Shown piece by piece: positions 40,604-50,294 of a stretch of DNA of 62,044 nt (its first letter is position 1; every line of letters begins with the position of its first letter). The notes under the pieces were generated by a model, which saw only the letters and a list, made by a program, of their open reading frames with translations, had not been told where the DNA came from and ran no database searches. The stretch is from Paenibacillus sp. (lineage in GTDB: Bacteria; Bacillota; Bacilli; Paenibacillales; NBRC-103111): the NCBI GenBank assembly GCA_031180825.1, contig JAPSLM010000017.1, positions 1-62,044 on the forward strand. The letters run 5' to 3'. A program made the position numbers and the translations under genes.

Positions 40604-41498
40604 GCCCGCTTTTCCGGCGGGAACCCTCGTAAACGGCAAGTGGAATCATAACGCATACCGTGTGGAGCGGCTGCTTGGCGAAGGAGCCAACGGCAAAGTA
40701 TACCTGGTCTCCCGGGGGAAGCGGCATTACGCGCTTAAGATCGGCTTTGACACCGTGGATCATCAGTCCGAGGTTAATGCGCTGAAGGCGTTGTCCCAAT
40801 CGTCCACCTCGTTTCAGCAGACGCTGATTGACGTCGACGATTTTTCGTGGGAAGGTACGGATTATCCTTTCTGCGTCACAAAGTATATCAAGGGAAAGTC
40901 CTTGACGGAATACATGAAGCAGTACGGCAGCGACTGGATTCATCTGATCGGTCTGAACCTGCTGCGCAAGCTGTCGGAGCTGCATGCGAGCGGCTTCGTT
41001 TTCGGCGACTTGAAAGCCGAGAATATGATCATATCGGGCTACGGCGAGGTGGCCTTGATCGATTTCGGCGGCGTAACGGCCAAAGGACGCGCGGTGAAGC
41101 AGTTTACCGAGGTGTACGACCGAGGCTTCTGGAATGCCGGGACGCGGATGGCGGACGATGCGTACGATTTGTTTTCTTTCGCCGTTTTGGTGCTCAGCGT
41201 GACGGACCGGGAACGCCGGTTTCATTCCGTGAATTCGCTGCTTCCGCAGAACCGGAGCGTCGATTGGCTGCTCGATATGCTGAAGGGCAATGCGCTGCTC
41301 GCGCCTTCGGCCCCGGTACTGCGCAAAGCGTTGACGGGCCGCTACGCGAGCTCCAAGCAAGCGCTGGCCGACTGGCGCGCCCGCGGCTCAGCTTACCGGC
41401 CGGTGCGCAAGAAGCCGGTCAAAGGGGGCTGGATTAAGCTGTGCTTCGCCGCTTCCTTGCTGATGTTCGGCGCGGCCGTTTATTTTGCATTTCAATAA
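40587..41498 (+). CDS. yabT: Serine/threonine protein kinase YabT
   Basis: Hanks-type kinase with a C-terminal membrane anchor; in B. subtilis it lies at the forespore septum, binds DNA and phosphorylates RecA to protect the genome during spore formation. 303 residues: glycine loop GEGANGKVYL near residue 33, catalytic loop with GDLKAENMI (the usual HRD replaced by FGD), IDFGG as the DFG-type motif, a basic stretch PVRKKPVKGG near 280 and a final hydrophobic segment (about 285-303). I favour the GTG at 40587; GAGG ends directly before the ATG at 40575, which is therefore too close. The HRD change needs attention when predicting activity, although YabT orthologues are also atypical. Confidence 0.88.
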   Translation: MTTSFRPAFPAGTLVNGKWNHNAYRVERLLGEGANGKVYLVSRGKRHYALKIGFDTVDHQSEVNALKALSQSSTSFQQTLIDVDDFSWEGTDYPFCVTKYIKGKSLTEYMKQYGSDWIHLIGLNLLRKLSELHASGFVFGDLKAENMIISGYGEVALIDFGGVTAKGRAVKQFTEVYDRGFWNAGTRMADDAYDLFSFAVLVLSVTDRERRFHSVNSLLPQNRSVDWLLDMLKGNALLAPSAPVLRKALTGRYASSKQALADWRARGSAYRPVRKKPVKGGWIKLCFAASLLMFGAAVYFAFQ

Positions 41499-41581
41499 AA
41501 TGTAGAAAACGGAAATTGAAGACGGCTCGGATCGGGTAATAGTCAATCGAGAAGGTTCGTCAGACGAAAGGTTGTTTATTC

Positions 41582-43015
41582 ATGGAGACGGCAGGTAGTT
41601 TATCGGCGCAAGTGGAGCGGTTCATACTGGACGAAGCGTTGATCGAACCGGGGGACGGCGTGGTCGTGGCGGTATCGGGCGGACCCGATTCCGTCGGGCT
41701 GCTGCACCTCCTTTTTGCGTTATCCGGCCGTTATCGTCTCCGGCTCACCGTCGCCCACGTCAATCACGGCTTCCGGGGCGCCGAAGCGGACCGGGAAGCG
41801 GAGTTTGTGGAATCGCTCGCCGAGCGCTGGGGTCTCCCCGTGGAAGCAGCCTTTATCGACATGCCCCGTATTATAGAAGAAACGGGTCGGAACCCCCAAG
41901 CCGCCGCCCGGGACAAACGGTATGAGTTTTTGTTCGATGTCGCGAGGCGAACGGGTTCCCGGCGGATTGCGCTCGCCCACCATGCGGACGATCAAGCGGA
42001 GACGGTGCTGATGCGTTTGCTTCGCGGAACGGGGCCGTCGGGCTTGTCGGGCATTCCGGTGCGCAGACTGGAAGAAAATGGTTTGGAACTCATACGTCCC
42101 TTGCTGCGTATAAACAAAGCGGATATTATCCGGTATTGTGCAGCGGAAGGACTCCCGTATTGTACGGACAGCAGCAATCTGGAGAAAAAGTACGTTCGCA
42201 ACCAGGTGCGGATGGACGTGCTTCCTTTTCTGTCCCGCTACAACGAACAGCTGCCCGCGGCGTTGAACCGGCTGGCGGAGACGATGGCCGGGGAAGACGA
42301 TTATATGGACCGGGAAGTCCGACGGATCTTCGAACGGCACGTGACCCGAAAAAACGCTTGTTTCAGCTTTTCCGCGAAATGGTTTACGGGGGTACATGTT
42401 GCTTTACAAAGGCGGTTGATTAAACTAATATTAAGTTATCTTGCTTCCGACCCGGATTCCACGGATTTCCTGAAAGTCGAACAAATTCGGACGGCTGTTC
42501 TGCGTGAACGACCGTCCAATTTTCGATTGGAAATCGTGCAGAACATCGCGTTCAGCAGGGAATATGATCGTATCGCGGTTCATACTATGGTGTTACGACC
42601 TCTCCCCTACGCGTACATGCTGCGCGAAGGCCAGACGGAGCTTACGATTCCCGAGACGGGGGTTCGCCTTACGCTTCGTTTCTTGGACAGCGAAGAGGAG
42701 CGCCCCGAATGTACCGATGCCTGGACCGCCTGTTTCGATGCGGAGGAGCTTGCCATGCCTCTCACGGTCCGCAGCCGCCTTCCGGGAGACCGGATGAAGC
42801 CGCTTGGACTAAACGGGACGAAAAAGGTAAAAGATATGTTCATCGATGAGAAAGTACCTCCTACCTTGCGCGAGACGATTCCGATCCTTGCGGACGCCGG
42901 CGGCAGCGTGCTTTGGGTACCGGGCGTTCGGCGGTCTTCGGCCGCTGCGATTACCGGGATGACGAAGCGAATGCTACATATTCAAGTGGCTATTGATGGA
43001 AAAGATTTTTATTAA
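41582..43015 (+). CDS. tilS: tRNA(Ile)-lysidine synthetase
   Basis: Converts C34 of tRNA-Ile2 to lysidine so that it reads AUA. 477 residues with the PP-loop SGGPDS at 32-37, the substrate region VNHGFRGAEADREAEFV, ALAHHADDQAETVLMRLLRG, and a C-terminal TilS domain (ending RSRLPGDRMKPLG and KRMLHIQVA). ATG about 11 bases after AAAGG. It is followed at once by hpt; the pair tilS-hprT-ftsH is a core Firmicute block. Confidence 0.95.
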   Translation: METAGSLSAQVERFILDEALIEPGDGVVVAVSGGPDSVGLLHLLFALSGRYRLRLTVAHVNHGFRGAEADREAEFVESLAERWGLPVEAAFIDMPRIIEETGRNPQAAARDKRYEFLFDVARRTGSRRIALAHHADDQAETVLMRLLRGTGPSGLSGIPVRRLEENGLELIRPLLRINKADIIRYCAAEGLPYCTDSSNLEKKYVRNQVRMDVLPFLSRYNEQLPAALNRLAETMAGEDDYMDREVRRIFERHVTRKNACFSFSAKWFTGVHVALQRRLIKLILSYLASDPDSTDFLKVEQIRTAVLRERPSNFRLEIVQNIAFSREYDRIAVHTMVLRPLPYAYMLREGQTELTIPETGVRLTLRFLDSEEERPECTDAWTACFDAEELAMPLTVRSRLPGDRMKPLGLNGTKKVKDMFIDEKVPPTLRETIPILADAGGSVLWVPGVRRSSAAAITGMTKRMLHIQVAIDGKDFY

Positions 43016-43030
43016 GTGGGAGGACCTCTC

Positions 43031-43570
43031 TTGCAAAACGACATTCAAGAAGTACTGTACAGCGAACAGCAAATCCAAGACAAAATCAAAGAAATGGGCG
43101 AGCGGATCAGCCGCGATTTCGAAGGACGCAACCCGTTGGTCATCTGCGTACTGAAGGGCGCCTTCATCTTTATGGCCGACCTGGTCAAACAGATTACGAT
43201 CCCGCTTGAGCTCGATTTTATGGCCGTATCCAGCTATGGCGCATCGACCAAGTCGTCGGGCGTGGTCAAAATTATCAAGGACCTCGATATTTCCGTAGAG
43301 GGACGCCACATTCTGATCGTCGAGGACATCATCGACAGCGGCCTGACGCTAAGCTATCTGATCGACGTGCTCGAACGCCGCAACGCCCTTTCCATTACGG
43401 TCGCCGCATTGTTCGACAAGCCGGCGCGCAGATCGGTCGAGTTGGACGCAGACTATAAAGGCTTTGAAATCCCGGACGCGTTCGTCGTAGGATACGGCTT
43501 GGACTATGCGGAGAAATACCGCAACCTGCCGTATGTCGGCGTATTGAAGCCCGAAGTTTACTCCCAATAG
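43031..43570 (+). CDS. hpt: Hypoxanthine phosphoribosyltransferase
   Basis: Purine salvage: hypoxanthine and guanine plus PRPP to IMP and GMP. 179 residues; PRPP loop [17 protein letters not shown] near residue 97, and the family end [20 protein letters not shown]. The start is TTG at 43031, seven bases after GGGAGGA, giving [15 protein letters not shown] as in orthologues; the open frame begins at a GTG 15 bases earlier that overlaps the ribosome site. In B. subtilis TilS and HprT together activate ftsH, which follows here. Confidence 0.95.
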   Translation: MQNDIQEVLYSEQQIQDKIKEMGERISRDFEGRNPLVICVLKGAFIFMADLVKQITIPLELDFMAVSSYGASTKSSGVVKIIKDLDISVEGRHILIVEDIIDSGLTLSYLIDVLERRNALSITVAALFDKPARRSVELDADYKGFEIPDAFVVGYGLDYAEKYRNLPYVGVLKPEVYSQ

Positions 43571-43576
43571 CATTTC

Positions 43577-43606
43577 TTGAGATGCCAAGACTTGCTGTGG
43601 TACAAT
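43577..43606 (+). promoter_or_regulatory. ftsH promoter (sigma-A)
   Basis: TTGAGA (43577-43582), 18-base spacer, TACAAT (43601-43606), right after the hpt stop. Confidence 0.65.
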
Positions 43607-43640
43607 ATACAAAGTTGCCGTTGTTGAGAGGAGGTAGGGG

Positions 43641-45608
43641 ATGAATCGCATTATTCGCAATACAGGCTTTTATCTGCTCATTTTTTTGGTCACCGTCGGA
43701 ATCGTTCATTTTATCAGCACGCAGAATGAACAGAAAGACACGATCAGCTACGATAAGCTCCGCGTGGCCTTAATCGAAAAGAATGTCGAATCCATCATCG
43801 TAAAATACGATGCTCAAACGTATCTGGTTCGGGGGAAATATAAGAACGCTTCTGCGGATAAGAAAAATTTCGAATCTCGTGCGCCTTATGACCCGCAAAT
43901 CTTCCGTTTGATTGAAGAAAGCGACATTCCCCAAGGGAACGTTTACATCGAGAAAATGGAAGGGGACAATGTTTGGATCAGCTTCCTTACCTCCATTATC
44001 CCGTTTGTGATCATCTTCATCCTGTTTTTCTTCCTGTTGAATCAGGCGCAGGGTGGCGGCGGAAAAGTCATGAACTTCGGCAAAAGCCGGGCAAGGCTCT
44101 ATAACGAAGAGAAGAAACGCGTAACGTTCGAGGACGTTGCCGGAGCCGACGAGGAAAAGCAAGAGCTGGTTGAAGTAGTCGAGTTTTTGAAAGACCCGCG
44201 CAAATTCGCAGCCGTAGGCGCCCGCATCCCGAAAGGGGTTCTGCTGGTCGGTCCTCCGGGTACCGGTAAAACGCTGCTTGCCAGAGCCGTAGCCGGTGAA
44301 GCCGGCGTACCGTTCTTTAGTATCAGCGGTTCCGACTTTGTGGAAATGTTCGTCGGTGTCGGTGCTTCCCGCGTTCGCGATTTGTTCGAAAATGCCAAGA
44401 AAAACGCCCCTTGTATCATATTTATAGATGAAATCGACGCTGTCGGCCGTCAGCGCGGCGCCGGATTAGGCGGCGGGCACGACGAGCGCGAGCAGACGCT
44501 CAACCAGCTCTTGGTTGAGATGGATGGATTTGGCGCCAACGAAGGCATTATCATCGTGGCGGCGACGAACCGTCCGGACATTTTGGACCCTGCGTTGCTG
44601 CGTCCGGGACGTTTCGACCGTCAAATTACCGTCGACCGTCCGGATGTGAAAGGACGGGAAGCGGTGCTGAAGGTGCATGCGCGCAACAAGCCGCTCGCCA
44701 AAGATGTGAAGCTGGATCAGCTGTCCCGTTACACAACCGGATTTACCGGCGCGGACCTTGAAAACCTGTTGAACGAAGCGGCGCTCATTGCGGCCCGCCG
44801 CAACCGGAAAGACATTTCAATGGACGAGATCGACGAGGCGTTCGATCGCGTAATTGTCGGTACGCAGAAGAAAAGCCGTGTCATCAGCGAGCGAGAAAAG
44901 CGGATGGTCGCTTTCCATGAAGCGGGCCATACGATCGTCGGTATCCATGTAGAGAACGCCGAGATGGTGCATAAAGTGACCATCATTCCTCGCGGCCGTG
45001 CAGGCGGATATGTCATGATGCTGCCGAAGGAAGGCGAAGACCGGATGATGCAGACGAAGTCGGAGCTGCTCGATAAGGTTACCGGACTTCTGGCCGGGCG
45101 CGTATCCGAAGAGCTGTTTATCGGCGAAATCGGTACGGGAGCCTACAGTGACTTCCAGCGCGCTACGGGCATCGTACGCCGCATGATTACCGAATTCGGG
45201 ATGAGCGACAAGCTCGGACCGATGCAGTTCGGTGCGACTCAGGGCCAAGTTTTCTTGGGCCGGGATATCGGACATGAACAAAATTACAGTGATGCCATCG
45301 CTTACGAGATCGACCAAGAGATGCAATCGATCATGCGCGCATGCTATGACCGGGCCAAAGAAATTTTGACCAAGTACAGCGACCAAGTGCGCTTGATTGC
45401 CGAAACGTTGATCGAGAAAGAAACGTTGGAGAAAGATCAGATTCGCGAGCTGATTGAGACCGGCAAGCTCGGACCCGTGAAAGAAGACGGGGAAGCGAAG
45501 CCGGAAGATGTGAAAGTGAACATCCAAGGGCAGCATCAAGAATCCGAAGCCAACAAGCTTGATTTCGAGAAAACCGAGCCGGATGGCGACAAAGAGGAAA
45601 ATAAATAA
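43641..45608 (+). CDS. ftsH: ATP-dependent zinc metalloprotease FtsH
   Basis: Membrane-bound AAA protease that degrades misfolded and regulatory proteins; in B. subtilis it is needed for sporulation through Spo0E turnover. 655 residues: two membrane segments (about 8-24 and 115-136), Walker A GPPGTGKT at 204-211, Walker [12 protein letters not shown], the SRH region with [20 protein letters not shown], and the zinc site HEAGH at 426-430. The tail is charged and low in complexity. ATG after GAGGAGGTAGGG. Own promoter and terminator. Confidence 0.97.
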   Translation: MNRIIRNTGFYLLIFLVTVGIVHFISTQNEQKDTISYDKLRVALIEKNVESIIVKYDAQTYLVRGKYKNASADKKNFESRAPYDPQIFRLIEESDIPQGNVYIEKMEGDNVWISFLTSIIPFVIIFILFFFLLNQAQGGGGKVMNFGKSRARLYNEEKKRVTFEDVAGADEEKQELVEVVEFLKDPRKFAAVGARIPKGVLLVGPPGTGKTLLARAVAGEAGVPFFSISGSDFVEMFVGVGASRVRDLFENAKKNAPCIIFIDEIDAVGRQRGAGLGGGHDEREQTLNQLLVEMDGFGANEGIIIVAATNRPDILDPALLRPGRFDRQITVDRPDVKGREAVLKVHARNKPLAKDVKLDQLSRYTTGFTGADLENLLNEAALIAARRNRKDISMDEIDEAFDRVIVGTQKKSRVISEREKRMVAFHEAGHTIVGIHVENAEMVHKVTIIPRGRAGGYVMMLPKEGEDRMMQTKSELLDKVTGLLAGRVSEELFIGEIGTGAYSDFQRATGIVRRMITEFGMSDKLGPMQFGATQGQVFLGRDIGHEQNYSDAIAYEIDQEMQSIMRACYDRAKEILTKYSDQVRLIAETLIEKETLEKDQIRELIETGKLGPVKEDGEAKPEDVKVNIQGQHQESEANKLDFEKTEPDGDKEENK

Positions 45609-45618
45609 ATGCAAACTA

Positions 45619-45650
45619 AACCGGTGCCGTAGAGCGCCGGTTTTTCCTTT
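45619..45650 (+). terminator. Intrinsic terminator after ftsH
   Basis: AACCGGTGC (45619-45627), GCGCCGGTT (45634-45642), then T-rich tail. Confidence 0.85.
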
Positions 45651-45824
45651 TAGATATAAAACACGAATGTGTATCTTTCTCGAAATGGCTTCGGGTAGGA
45701 AGCTTTTCCTTATCTGTACAGGCTAAAAAAGAACGTTGCTTGAGAAACTAGCCTTAGGAAAGGGAGCGGATCGGCCCATCATAAAAGACCGGTATTTTCC
45801 GGCTTTTTTGTACCTATTTCAGCA

Positions 45825-45853
45825 TTGACACCGCTCGGTCTGTTGTGTAAATT
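45825..45853 (+). promoter_or_regulatory. nadA promoter (sigma-A)
   Basis: TTGACA (45825-45830), 17-base spacer, TAAATT (45848-45853). Confidence 0.7.
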
Positions 45854-45874
45854 AAGTGTAAATCTTTAAACACT

Positions 45875-45892
45875 TTGTGAACATTTTCACCA
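45875..45892 (+). promoter_or_regulatory. Rex-like operator before nadABC
   Basis: TTGTGAACATTTTCACCA matches the Rex consensus TTGTGAA-N4-TTCACAA at 13 of 14 defined bases. It lies about 15-32 bases after the expected start site, a place where a bound repressor would block transcription. Rex senses the NADH/NAD ratio. Confidence 0.6.
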
Positions 45893-45971
45893 GCAATTGC
45901 AGCACGTTTCCAGAGGAATTTGAGTAGGAAACACCAGGGTGGTCATACGAAAATAAAGGATGGTGCGTCAC

Positions 45972-46910
45972 ATGGAAGCATTAGCGTTGGAGCGTAAAGC
46001 GGTGCAGCAACAAGAGCTGAAAGAGCGGATCGCCCAGCTGAAGAAAGAACGGAATGCCATTATACTTGCTCATTATTATCAGCGCGACGAGATTCAAGAG
46101 GTTGCCGATTTTCGCGGGGATTCGTTCCTGCTGGCTCAAAAAGCCGCTTCCACCGACGCCGATGTGATCGTGTTCTGCGGCGTGCATTTTATGGGCGAAA
46201 GCGCAAAAATATTGGCCCCGAACAAAACGGTGCTCATCCCGGACGAACGGGCCGGATGTCCGATGGCCGACATGGTCAATGTCGACGGTTTGCGGGCGCT
46301 CAAGAAGAAGCATCCGAACGCCAAAGTCGTAGCCTATATTAATACGTCGGCGGAGGTGAAATCCGAGACCGATATTTGCTGTACGTCCGCCAACGCGATT
46401 AAAGTCATCAATTCGGTCGACTCCGACGAAATCATCTGGGTGCCGGACAAAAACCTTGGTGATTACGTTTCCAAATTTACCGATAAGAAAATGATTATTT
46501 GGGAAGGATATTGCAACACTCACGACATGTTAACCGTCAAAGATGTTGAGGAGATGAAAGCGCAGTATCCGAATGCCCAATTCGTCGTTCACCCCGAATG
46601 CCGCCCGGAGGTCGTCAAGCTGGGCGATTTTGTCGGCAGTACCACAGCCATCATCAAATATTGCAGAGAATCCGATTGCCAGGAGTTTATCGTCGGTACG
46701 GAAGACGGTACGGGGTATCAGCTCCGGCTCGACAGCCCGAACAAGAAGTTTCATTTTGCCACTAAATATTTGGTTTGCCCGAATATGAAAGTAAACAACC
46801 TGAAAAAAGTGGTTAAATGCCTGGAAACGAACCAGCCCCAAATTTATGTTCCGCCGCAAGTGGCTGGTAAGGCCAGAGCATCCTTGGAGCGCATGCTGCA
46901 GGTCAAGTAG
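45972..46910 (+). CDS. nadA: Quinolinate synthase
   Basis: [4Fe-4S] enzyme that condenses iminoaspartate with dihydroxyacetone phosphate to quinolinate in de novo NAD synthesis. 312 residues; visible motifs are ILAHYYQRDEIQEVADFRGD, VFCGVHFMGESAKIL (cluster Cys), DERAGCPMADMV and the late ECRPEV and CPNMKV. The ATG at 45972 stands 11 bases after AAAGGA; the ATG at 45960 has no site. First gene of nadA-nadB-nadC-coaX. In B. subtilis the nad genes are elsewhere. Confidence 0.95.
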   Translation: MEALALERKAVQQQELKERIAQLKKERNAIILAHYYQRDEIQEVADFRGDSFLLAQKAASTDADVIVFCGVHFMGESAKILAPNKTVLIPDERAGCPMADMVNVDGLRALKKKHPNAKVVAYINTSAEVKSETDICCTSANAIKVINSVDSDEIIWVPDKNLGDYVSKFTDKKMIIWEGYCNTHDMLTVKDVEEMKAQYPNAQFVVHPECRPEVVKLGDFVGSTTAIIKYCRESDCQEFIVGTEDGTGYQLRLDSPNKKFHFATKYLVCPNMKVNNLKKVVKCLETNQPQIYVPPQVAGKARASLERMLQVK

Positions 46911-46945
46911 CATGCGCTACTTCCTTGTTGAACGGGTGAGAGCTG

Positions 46946-48559
46946 ATGATACCTCGTTATTTGGTTAATTTCGATGTGCGGCGGCTGCCGCAGGTACATA
47001 CCGATGTCATTGTGATCGGCGCAGGAATCGCCGGTCTTTTTACGGCACTGCGTTCCGCCGAGAACCATAAGGTGCTGATGGTCACGAAAAAATCACTGCT
47101 CGATAGCAATACCCGGTACGCCCAGGGGGGGATCGCGGCCGTCATCTCGGATGAAGATTCGCCGGCCTACCACCGGCAGGATACGCTGATCGCGGGCGCC
47201 GGACTCTGCTCTTCCGCGGCCGTCGATGTGCTTGTGCATGAAGGGCCCGACGGGGTAAAAGATCTGATCCGGCTGGGAACCGAATTCGATATGGAGGACG
47301 GACGCTATGCGCTGACGAAAGAAGGGGCGCACAGCCAGAGGCGCATCCTGCATGCCCAAGGAGACGCTACCGGCGCGGAAATCGTACGTGCATTGTCCGA
47401 GAAAACGAAGCAGGACCCGAATATCGAAGTTTGGGACGACCATTTTGTAATCGATTTAATTACGGATAACGGCGAATGCTTCGGCGCTCTGGTTCAAAAG
47501 CCGGACGGTAGCCGGGTGATCGTTCATGCGACGGCAACCATCCTATGTACCGGAGGAGCCGGACAATTGTTCCGCTATACGACCAATCCCGATATCGCCA
47601 CCGGCGACGGCATTGCGATTGCTTATCGGGCCGGCGCGAATATCCGGGACGTGGAATTTGTCCAGTTCCATCCGACGGCTTTGTGCTACCCGGGAGCCCC
47701 GAGGTTTCTTATCTCCGAAGCGGTACGCGGGGAAGGGGCCGTACTGCGCAATATTAACGGCGAACGGTTTATGGAGCGCTACCATCCGCAGCTGGAGCTT
47801 GCTCCGCGGGATATTGTCGCCCGGGCGATCGTCAGCGAAATGGAGAACACCAAGTCGACCTTCGTCTACATTGATTTCACACACGAATCGGAAGAAACGG
47901 TGAAGCACCGGTTTCCGACCATTTACGAATATTGCCTGTCTTACGGGCTCGACTTGTCCTCCGATTGGATTCCGGTAGCTCCTGCGGCGCATTACATGAT
48001 GGGCGGAGTTGAAACCGACCTGTACGGAGAAACGGCTGTCAAACGGCTGTTTGCTTGTGGGGAAGTATCCTCTACGGGAGTCCACGGAGCCAACCGGCTG
48101 GCCAGCAACTCGCTTTCCGAAGCGATCGTGTTCGGGCGGCGGATTGTCGAACGAATCAACGGCTTGCCGCCGATTACGGAGCTTCCCTGGATCCGGGAGG
48201 ATCAGCGGTCTACGGATAACGCCATCCAGCCCGTTGTCGAAAAAAAGCTGAAGCTGCAAAAGGTGATGCTCCGGTATGCAGGGCTCAAGCGGGACGCCCA
48301 AGGATTGGAAAAAGGATACGACGAGCTGAAGCGGCACATTGCGATCTTCGACAGCTGCTTGGCCAAGCGGGAGCACTATGAATTTGCCAATCTGCTGATC
48401 TGTGCGCTTTTGACGACGCAAGCCGCTTTGATTAGGCAGGAAAGCCGCGGGGGACACTACCGGGAGGACTTCCCGGTCAAGGATGACGTGGCTTGGCGCA
48501 AGCATACCGTATTTAATCGAGTCAACGGCATTACGGAAGGACGGATTGATGATGTTTGA
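46946..48559 (+). CDS. nadB: L-aspartate oxidase
   Basis: FAD enzyme oxidising aspartate to iminoaspartate for NadA. 537 residues: dinucleotide-binding VIVIGAGIAGLFTALRSAE near residue 22, TRYAQGGIAAV, HTPA-like QFHPTALCYPGAPRFLISEA, substrate region REDF near the end and a helical C-terminus. ATG after GGGTGAGAG. It follows nadA by 35 bases, and its end overlaps nadC by 11 bases, so the three genes form an operon. Confidence 0.95.
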   Translation: MIPRYLVNFDVRRLPQVHTDVIVIGAGIAGLFTALRSAENHKVLMVTKKSLLDSNTRYAQGGIAAVISDEDSPAYHRQDTLIAGAGLCSSAAVDVLVHEGPDGVKDLIRLGTEFDMEDGRYALTKEGAHSQRRILHAQGDATGAEIVRALSEKTKQDPNIEVWDDHFVIDLITDNGECFGALVQKPDGSRVIVHATATILCTGGAGQLFRYTTNPDIATGDGIAIAYRAGANIRDVEFVQFHPTALCYPGAPRFLISEAVRGEGAVLRNINGERFMERYHPQLELAPRDIVARAIVSEMENTKSTFVYIDFTHESEETVKHRFPTIYEYCLSYGLDLSSDWIPVAPAAHYMMGGVETDLYGETAVKRLFACGEVSSTGVHGANRLASNSLSEAIVFGRRIVERINGLPPITELPWIREDQRSTDNAIQPVVEKKLKLQKVMLRYAGLKRDAQGLEKGYDELKRHIAIFDSCLAKREHYEFANLLICALLTTQAALIRQESRGGHYREDFPVKDDVAWRKHTVFNRVNGITEGRIDDV

Positions 48560-49439
48560 GTTGAACCGCTCGAATTTGGACCGAAGCTTGCGGGCTTGGC
48601 TTGAGGAAGATATCGGGATGGGCGATGTCACCACGATGGCGACGATTCCGGCCGAATCGCAAGCCATAGGCATTATTCACGTCAAGGATGAAGGCATTAT
48701 CGCCGGGCTTCCGGTGGCCGAAGCGGTCTTCGCATTGGTCGACCCGCAGCTGCGGTTCGAAGCGAAGGTGAACGACGGCGCCGCGGCCCGGTACGGCACC
48801 GTCATCGCGGAAGTATCCGGCAGCACGCGCAGCATTTTGCTTGGGGAACGGCTCGCGCTGAATTTGCTGCAGCGCATGTCCGGCATTGCTACGCGCACGC
48901 GACAGTTTGTGGACCGGCTGGAAGGGCTGCCGGTTCGCCTTGTGGATACGCGCAAAACAACGCCGGGCCATCGGATGCTGGAGAAATATGCGGTTCGTGT
49001 CGGAGGCGGACATAACCACCGGTTCGGGCTGTATGATGCCGTGATGATCAAGGACAATCATATCAAGGGGGCGGGAGGAATCCGTCAAGCCATTATGGCA
49101 GCCCGCGCTCAGATTCCGCATACGATGAAGATTGAAGTCGAAGTGGAATCCTTCGAGCAGCTCGAAGAAGCGTTAGCGGCCGGTCCCGACATCGTCATGC
49201 TCGACAACATGTCGCCTGAGCAAATGTCGCAGGCCGTACAGCGCATGAAAAATCAGGCTCCGCATATCATGTTAGAAGCGTCGGGAAGCGTGACGTTGGA
49301 CAGTGTCCGCAGCATTGCCCAAAGCGGGGTGGACGTCATTTCCGTCGGCCGGCTGACCTACTCCGTTCAGGCGCTGGATATCAGCTTGGATCTGAACGAA
49401 CGGAAAGGTTCCGCGGGCGAGAAGGTGGGCCTGTTATGA
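48549..49439 (+). CDS. nadC: Nicotinate-nucleotide pyrophosphorylase (carboxylating)
   Basis: Quinolinate phosphoribosyltransferase; makes nicotinate mononucleotide from quinolinate and PRPP. 296 residues; motifs [11 protein letters not shown] near residue 20, [51 protein letters not shown] and [15 protein letters not shown]. Two adjacent ATGs (48549 and 48552) follow GGAAGGACGG; the first is used. The stop overlaps the start of coaX as ATGA. Confidence 0.95.
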   Translation: MMFELNRSNLDRSLRAWLEEDIGMGDVTTMATIPAESQAIGIIHVKDEGIIAGLPVAEAVFALVDPQLRFEAKVNDGAAARYGTVIAEVSGSTRSILLGERLALNLLQRMSGIATRTRQFVDRLEGLPVRLVDTRKTTPGHRMLEKYAVRVGGGHNHRFGLYDAVMIKDNHIKGAGGIRQAIMAARAQIPHTMKIEVEVESFEQLEEALAAGPDIVMLDNMSPEQMSQAVQRMKNQAPHIMLEASGSVTLDSVRSIAQSGVDVISVGRLTYSVQALDISLDLNERKGSAGEKVGLL

Positions 49440-50203
49440 TCTTGGTGGTGGACGTAGGCAATACTAATATCGTGCTTGGCATTTACGAAGGGAAGCAGCT
49501 TCTTCACCACTGGCGGCTTAGTACGAACCGGGCGGCCACTTCGGACGAGTACGGAATGACCATGTACAACCTGTTCCGGCATGCGGGCATCGGTCTGGAT
49601 CAAGTCGACGGCGTCATCCTTTCTTCCGTCGTGCCGCCGCTGATGTTTGTACTGGAGCAATTGTGTTTAAATTATTTAAAAAAAGCGCCTTTGATCGTGG
49701 GGCCGGGTATCAAGACCGGATTGAATATCCGTTACGAGAACCCGAAGGAAGTGGGTGCAGACCGGATCGTAAATGCAGTTGCCGCCATCGAGCTTTATGG
49801 CTCGCCCTGCATTGTGGTTGATTTTGGAACGGCCACGACATTTGACTACATTGACGAGAAGGGCCAGTTCATCGGCGGGGCCGTGGCGCCCGGAATCAGC
49901 ATTTCCACCGAAGCTTTATATCAAAGGGCGGCGAAGCTGCCCCGTATTGAGCTGGTAAAGCCGAGAAGCGTCGTCGGCCGCAATACGATCGCATCGATGC
50001 AGGCCGGGATTATTTACGGCTTTGCCGGTCAAGTGGACGGCATCGTGGAACGGATTAAGCAGGAATTCCGGGTTGAGCCGAAAGTCGTCGCCACGGGCGG
50101 ACTGGCAGAGCTTATTGCAGGGGAGTCGCGAACGATCGATTTGATCGATCCGCTTCTTACGCTGCAGGGATTGCAAATTATATATGAGCGCAACATCGGT
50201 TAG
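49436..50203 (+). CDS. coaX: Type III pantothenate kinase
   Basis: First enzyme of coenzyme A synthesis, of the CoaX type that is not feedback inhibited by CoA. 255 residues; [20 protein letters not shown] at the start (ASKHA phosphate loop), [11 protein letters not shown] near 105, DFGTATTFD near 129, GGAVAPGI. Start overlaps the nadC stop. In B. subtilis coaX(yacB) follows ftsH directly; here nadABC is in between and on the same transcript, so NAD and CoA synthesis are linked. Confidence 0.95.
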   Translation: MILVVDVGNTNIVLGIYEGKQLLHHWRLSTNRAATSDEYGMTMYNLFRHAGIGLDQVDGVILSSVVPPLMFVLEQLCLNYLKKAPLIVGPGIKTGLNIRYENPKEVGADRIVNAVAAIELYGSPCIVVDFGTATTFDYIDEKGQFIGGAVAPGISISTEALYQRAAKLPRIELVKPRSVVGRNTIASMQAGIIYGFAGQVDGIVERIKQEFRVEPKVVATGGLAELIAGESRTIDLIDPLLTLQGLQIIYERNIG

Positions 50204-50294
50204 AGGTCCGCATTTTTGCAGCAGGACCCTTATTCCGGCTTGTCGGGCTTTTTACTCTAGCCTGTAGCGTTATTCGAACAGAAGGAGCTTGGTC

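Larger units (their letters stand above)
45651..45971 (+). other. Intergenic control region of the nad cluster
   Basis: About 320 bases without a gene. Apart from the promoter and the Rex-like box listed separately, a short weak hairpin with a T-run stands near 45788-45809. Confidence 0.6.
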
